Shown: piece by piece, positions 61,331-64,000 of the stretch
Layout: each line of letters opens with the position of its first letter
How positions within the stretch are numbered: position 1 is the first letter of the stretch
DNA from: Malaya genurostris
Taxonomy: Eukaryota; Arthropoda; Insecta; Diptera; Culicidae
Direction: 5' to 3'
NCBI RefSeq assembly: GCF_030247185.1
Contig: NC_080571.1
Coordinates: 163,838,352 to 163,902,351 of the forward strand
Length of the DNA stretch: 64,000 nucleotides
Translations under genes and position numbers: made by a program
Notes under the pieces: generated by a model
The model's input: the letters and a program-made list of their open reading frames with translations, nothing else
Told to the model about the DNA's origin: nothing
Database searches by the model: none

Positions 61331-62227
61331 AAACTAATAATCAAAAAGCTGTCAAATTTATACACGTATCTTTTGAAGGTTGGTACTAACTGAAAATGGT
61401 ATGGATTTAATTCTAGTGGCGCCCTCTCATAGAAACGATACGAACTTTTCAGCCAATCTGTTAGCTTTTAAACGAGGGTAAATTTGTTCAAATCGGTTGA
61501 GTCATCTCTGAGAAAATTGAGCGGTAAAAATATCTTCGAAAAGCGGCATACACACAGACATTTTCCAATCTCGTCGAACTGAGTCGAATGGTATGGGTCT
61601 TCGAGACAACGTTCGAAGGATGATTTTTCCAGAAACCTTTCTATGGAGAAAGGCAAAACATGAGATTTGGTGTCATCACGGAAAAATATTTTTTTCAATC
61701 GACTTTTTGGGACTCTCAAAAGTACATGAAATTGGAATTTTTTTTGATTCCGAACTCGGAAAAAAGTTTTGTTTGAGAAAATCGGTCGGTCCTATGCGCG
61801 GAGAATTAATATGCAATCTGATCAAGCTGGATAATGCTGTGATTGAAAACAATTATAATGACAATAAGAAATAAAAAAACAATAACAATGCATGTTTTAT
61901 GCAGCAGTTTCAAAAATATCAACACTATTTACTTGAATTTTTATACACAGAAGTACCAGGAGCGCAGTACTTGGCTAGAGAGAACATAAACAAACTAGCC
62001 AGTGGCAAGGATAGAGCGTCATACCAAGTGCTAGCCAACAGCTCGGATGTGCGATGAGCGATCAGACATAATCTGAAATAAAGCGAGCTGACAGTAATCC
62101 ACTCGAAGTAAGTGTTTACTCTTCCTGACTCTCACCTATCGTATCCAAAAGAAAACACCACTCGAGTTTAAAATGCACCTTTTTGCGAGTGGCGCATAAG
62201 TGTGCACGGAAGAGTGCAAGTAAGTTA

Positions 62228-62806
62228 CAGGGTCCGGCACTCAAAGTGCAACCAATTAAAAAGGCCATAAATTCAGTTTGGAAAATTACTTTTACTTAAT
62301 TCAAAGCACAAAACGTGTAAAAATAATACAAAATTCAAAATTAATTCACTTTTGCTCGATATGACCACCTTTTGCCTTGACTATGGCCTTGAGACGGTCA
62401 AAAAACGAATCGCAAGCTGCCCGAATGTGACTTGCAGCTGTATTTTGGCCCACTCGCGGACAATAACTTTTTTCAGCGCCTCGAGACTGGTGTATCTTTT
62501 AGTTCGGACTTTGCTCTCCAAAATGGCCCTAAGAGAATAATCCATTGGATTCGCATCTGGTGAATTCGAGAGCCATTGTGTGGACATTATGAAGTTCGGA
62601 ACGTTGTTTTCAGCCATTCTTGGTTCACTCGAGCTTTGTGAGACGGTGCCGAGTCCTGCTGAAACGTCCATGGTCTGCCACCGAAATGTTTGTCTGCCCA
62701 CGGCTTCAAAGCAACCTCCAGAATACTTTCCCGATAATATGTCGCATTTACCTTGACGCCAGGCTCGAAGGTCTGAAGTTGGTTACACTTCGAGTGCCGG
62801 ACCCTG
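62228..62806 (-). mobile_element. DD37D Tc1/mariner-type element (579 bp)
   Basis: Ends cagggtccggcactcaaagt and gagtgccggaccctg, with TA at 62226-62227 and 62807-62808. Larger sibling of 6200-6576. The paralogous site in the P5 left arm (54768-54770) is empty. Confidence 0.93.
62381..62780 (-). pseudogene. DD37D transposase, C-terminal half
   Basis: One frame gives KPWADKHFGGRPWTFQQDSA with PSHKARVNQEWL after it (second catalytic Asp). A 1-bp deletion then shifts to ENNVPNFIMSTQWLSNSPDA and NPMDYS (third Asp). Counting across the shift with the 6.2-kb copy as guide gives 37 residues between these aspartates, hence DD37D (maT-like). The N-terminal DNA-binding region and the first Asp are absent. 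Confidence 0.87.
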
Positions 62807-63110
62807 TAGAATACGCCTCGCACTCGCTCGAGAATGTGTTGCATGTAAGCTCTATTAGCAACACTGTTGCTCATACCAAAAGGTAACGCAAATGTCAAGC
62901 GCTTGTTCTGAGAAAAGATGTCGAATAGAAGCCATAAGCGCCAAAGCATACTTTTGCGAACTACACGAATCAGTTTGGATAAATTGGTGTAAAAAATGAA
63001 CCCAAATTACTGTGAGAAATTATCTCAATAAAAAGGTAAAAAAAGCTTTTATTGAGACAGTTTCGATGAAAGAGAAAGGCATTAGGTCCACTAGATGGAT
63101 TAAGCTTAAG

Positions 63111-64000
63111 TTTTCGGATTAGTATCACTTTTCTCATACAAAAAAATCAACGCCAATGTCAAGCGTTTGGTTTGGGAAATGATGCCGAGTATGTGACATA
63201 AACGCTGAAACATGCTTTTGGGAACTACTCGAGTCAATCGGATTAAAATCGGTGTCAAAAATGAGCCCAAATTAGCATCAGAAATAATCCTAATAAAAAG
63301 GAAAAAAATATTTTCATGAGACTGTGTGAAAAAGAATAGTTTTCAACTTTTTCCGAAACACAATTTTTGTAGAAGCTATAGCAATAACAAATAGAAAATT
63401 AGAAAACTCTACGAATCTAAACACCTCCTATGGTTCCGGAGCTCGAAGTATTATCCGCAACGAATTCAGGGATTATGTATGACTGATTCGTATGTTTTTC
63501 AGGATTACGCTCGATTAAGTTTGCGAAAATCGATTTGGCCATCTAGAAGAGAAGGTTGCAGTTTTTGAACTCAATTTCCAATACTTCTCCAACCTAATTT
63601 CGTGGGCCGGAATACCCGAAGTTGGTTCGTATCACCAGCAACAAATATGACCTAGAACAGTTTTGAATCTAATTGAAAAGAAATTTTCCCTTCTTTGCTT
63701 CGTCGCTTTAGGTAGCGGTATAAAATTTTTAAAGTTAACCCTAGCAATTCCGAAACCGGAAGTCGGATCCAGATTGAAAACAATAATTTTGTTTGGGATT
63801 ATAAATCCTTCTACTTAAACCAAAGTTCATAAAAATCGGCCAAAGCATCTAATGAGAAAACAGTCTGAGATTCATTTTGGAATATTTAAACACTTTTTCC
63901 GATGCTTCCGGAATCAAATCGGAATCTAGTTTAATAGGCCGTCTACTGACAATGACTAGTGGTTGAAATAGTTTCGAACAAGGTTTCAAAGTTTATCACG
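63111..64000. repeat. Degenerate interspersed repeat copies at the right edge
   Basis: 63111-63330 matches the P4 spacer block (51190-51388). 63700-63970 has the core signatures ('gaaaccggaagtcggatcca', 'gagattcattttgga'). No coding content. Confidence 0.65.

Larger units (their letters stand above)
60562..61461 (-). mobile_element. DD34D mariner, both ends present, internally deleted (900 bp)
   Basis: Termini acagttcggctgaaaagttc and its counterpart (acagattggctgaaaagttc on minus), with TA on both sides (60560-60561, 61462-61463). Mariners are normally about 1.3 kb; this copy lacks about 0.4 kb of the catalytic region. Confidence 0.92.
59242..63110. repeat. Palindrome P5, right arm
   Basis: Inverse of 54471-58772. 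It retains the mariner N-terminal region that the left arm has lost and holds the DD37D insertion. Confidence 0.95.

Overview
The window is eukaryotic, AT-rich, and made almost entirely of transposable elements, their fragments, microsatellites and inverted duplications. I found no host protein-coding gene, tRNA, rRNA or CRISPR array. The mixture of elements suggests a mosquito, most likely a culicine, though the species cannot be fixed from sequence alone. The mixture includes BEL/Pao and Ty3/gypsy LTR elements, several non-LTR families with endonuclease and RNase H, DD34D mariner, DD37D elements, hAT-type MITEs, and an abundant degenerate repeat with TCCGGTTCCGGA-like cores that ends near an 'accactaggtggatta' motif.

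Layout. 1-4.4 kb: a BEL/Pao pol scrap and unassigned AT-rich DNA. 4.4-8.1 kb: two (TA)n tracts, a 377-bp DD37D mini-element and diverged copies of the degenerate repeat. 8.1-12.5 kb: head-to-head arrays of a ~329-bp tandem unit, one unit split by a 1,172-bp retroelement that carries only ORF1 and has a 9-bp target duplication. 12.5-15.8 kb: a broken ORF2 of an RNase H-bearing non-LTR family, here called family N. 16.2-17.1 kb: a jockey/CR1-type reverse transcriptase scrap. 19.0-23.5 kb (segment A): part of a gypsy element inserted in a family-N element. 23.7-25.6 kb: an env-like remnant with two nested hAT-type MITEs. 26.1-28 kb: degenerate repeat. 28-33.8 kb: an I-like non-LTR element with ORF1 and ORF2, itself interrupted. 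33.8-34.5 kb: a second env-like tail and a small palindrome. 34.5-37.5 kb: a palindrome with (TA)n at its inner edges. 36.5-50.1 kb (segment B and its continuation): a family-N element split by a 9.2-kb gypsy element with both LTRs, PBS, PPT and 4-bp TSDs. 47.0-54.3 kb: a second palindrome. 54.5-63.1 kb: a third palindrome, with about 4-kb arms, that contains deleted mariners.

The main result is architectural. Segment A and segment B are inverted copies of the same nested insertion, and three further palindromes are packed into about 29 kb. AT-rich simple repeats lie at or close to many of the junctions. MITE, DD37D and other insertions present in one copy and absent from its partner allow a relative history to be read. 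They also argue against simple assembly foldback, although inverted joining of two haplotypes remains possible. Any read-through transcript would fold into multi-kilobase hairpins, so the locus is a plausible source of endo-siRNA or piRNA. That is inference; nothing in the sequence alone shows transcription. Every polymerase or transposase gene I could read carries a frameshift, stop, deletion or lost catalytic residue.
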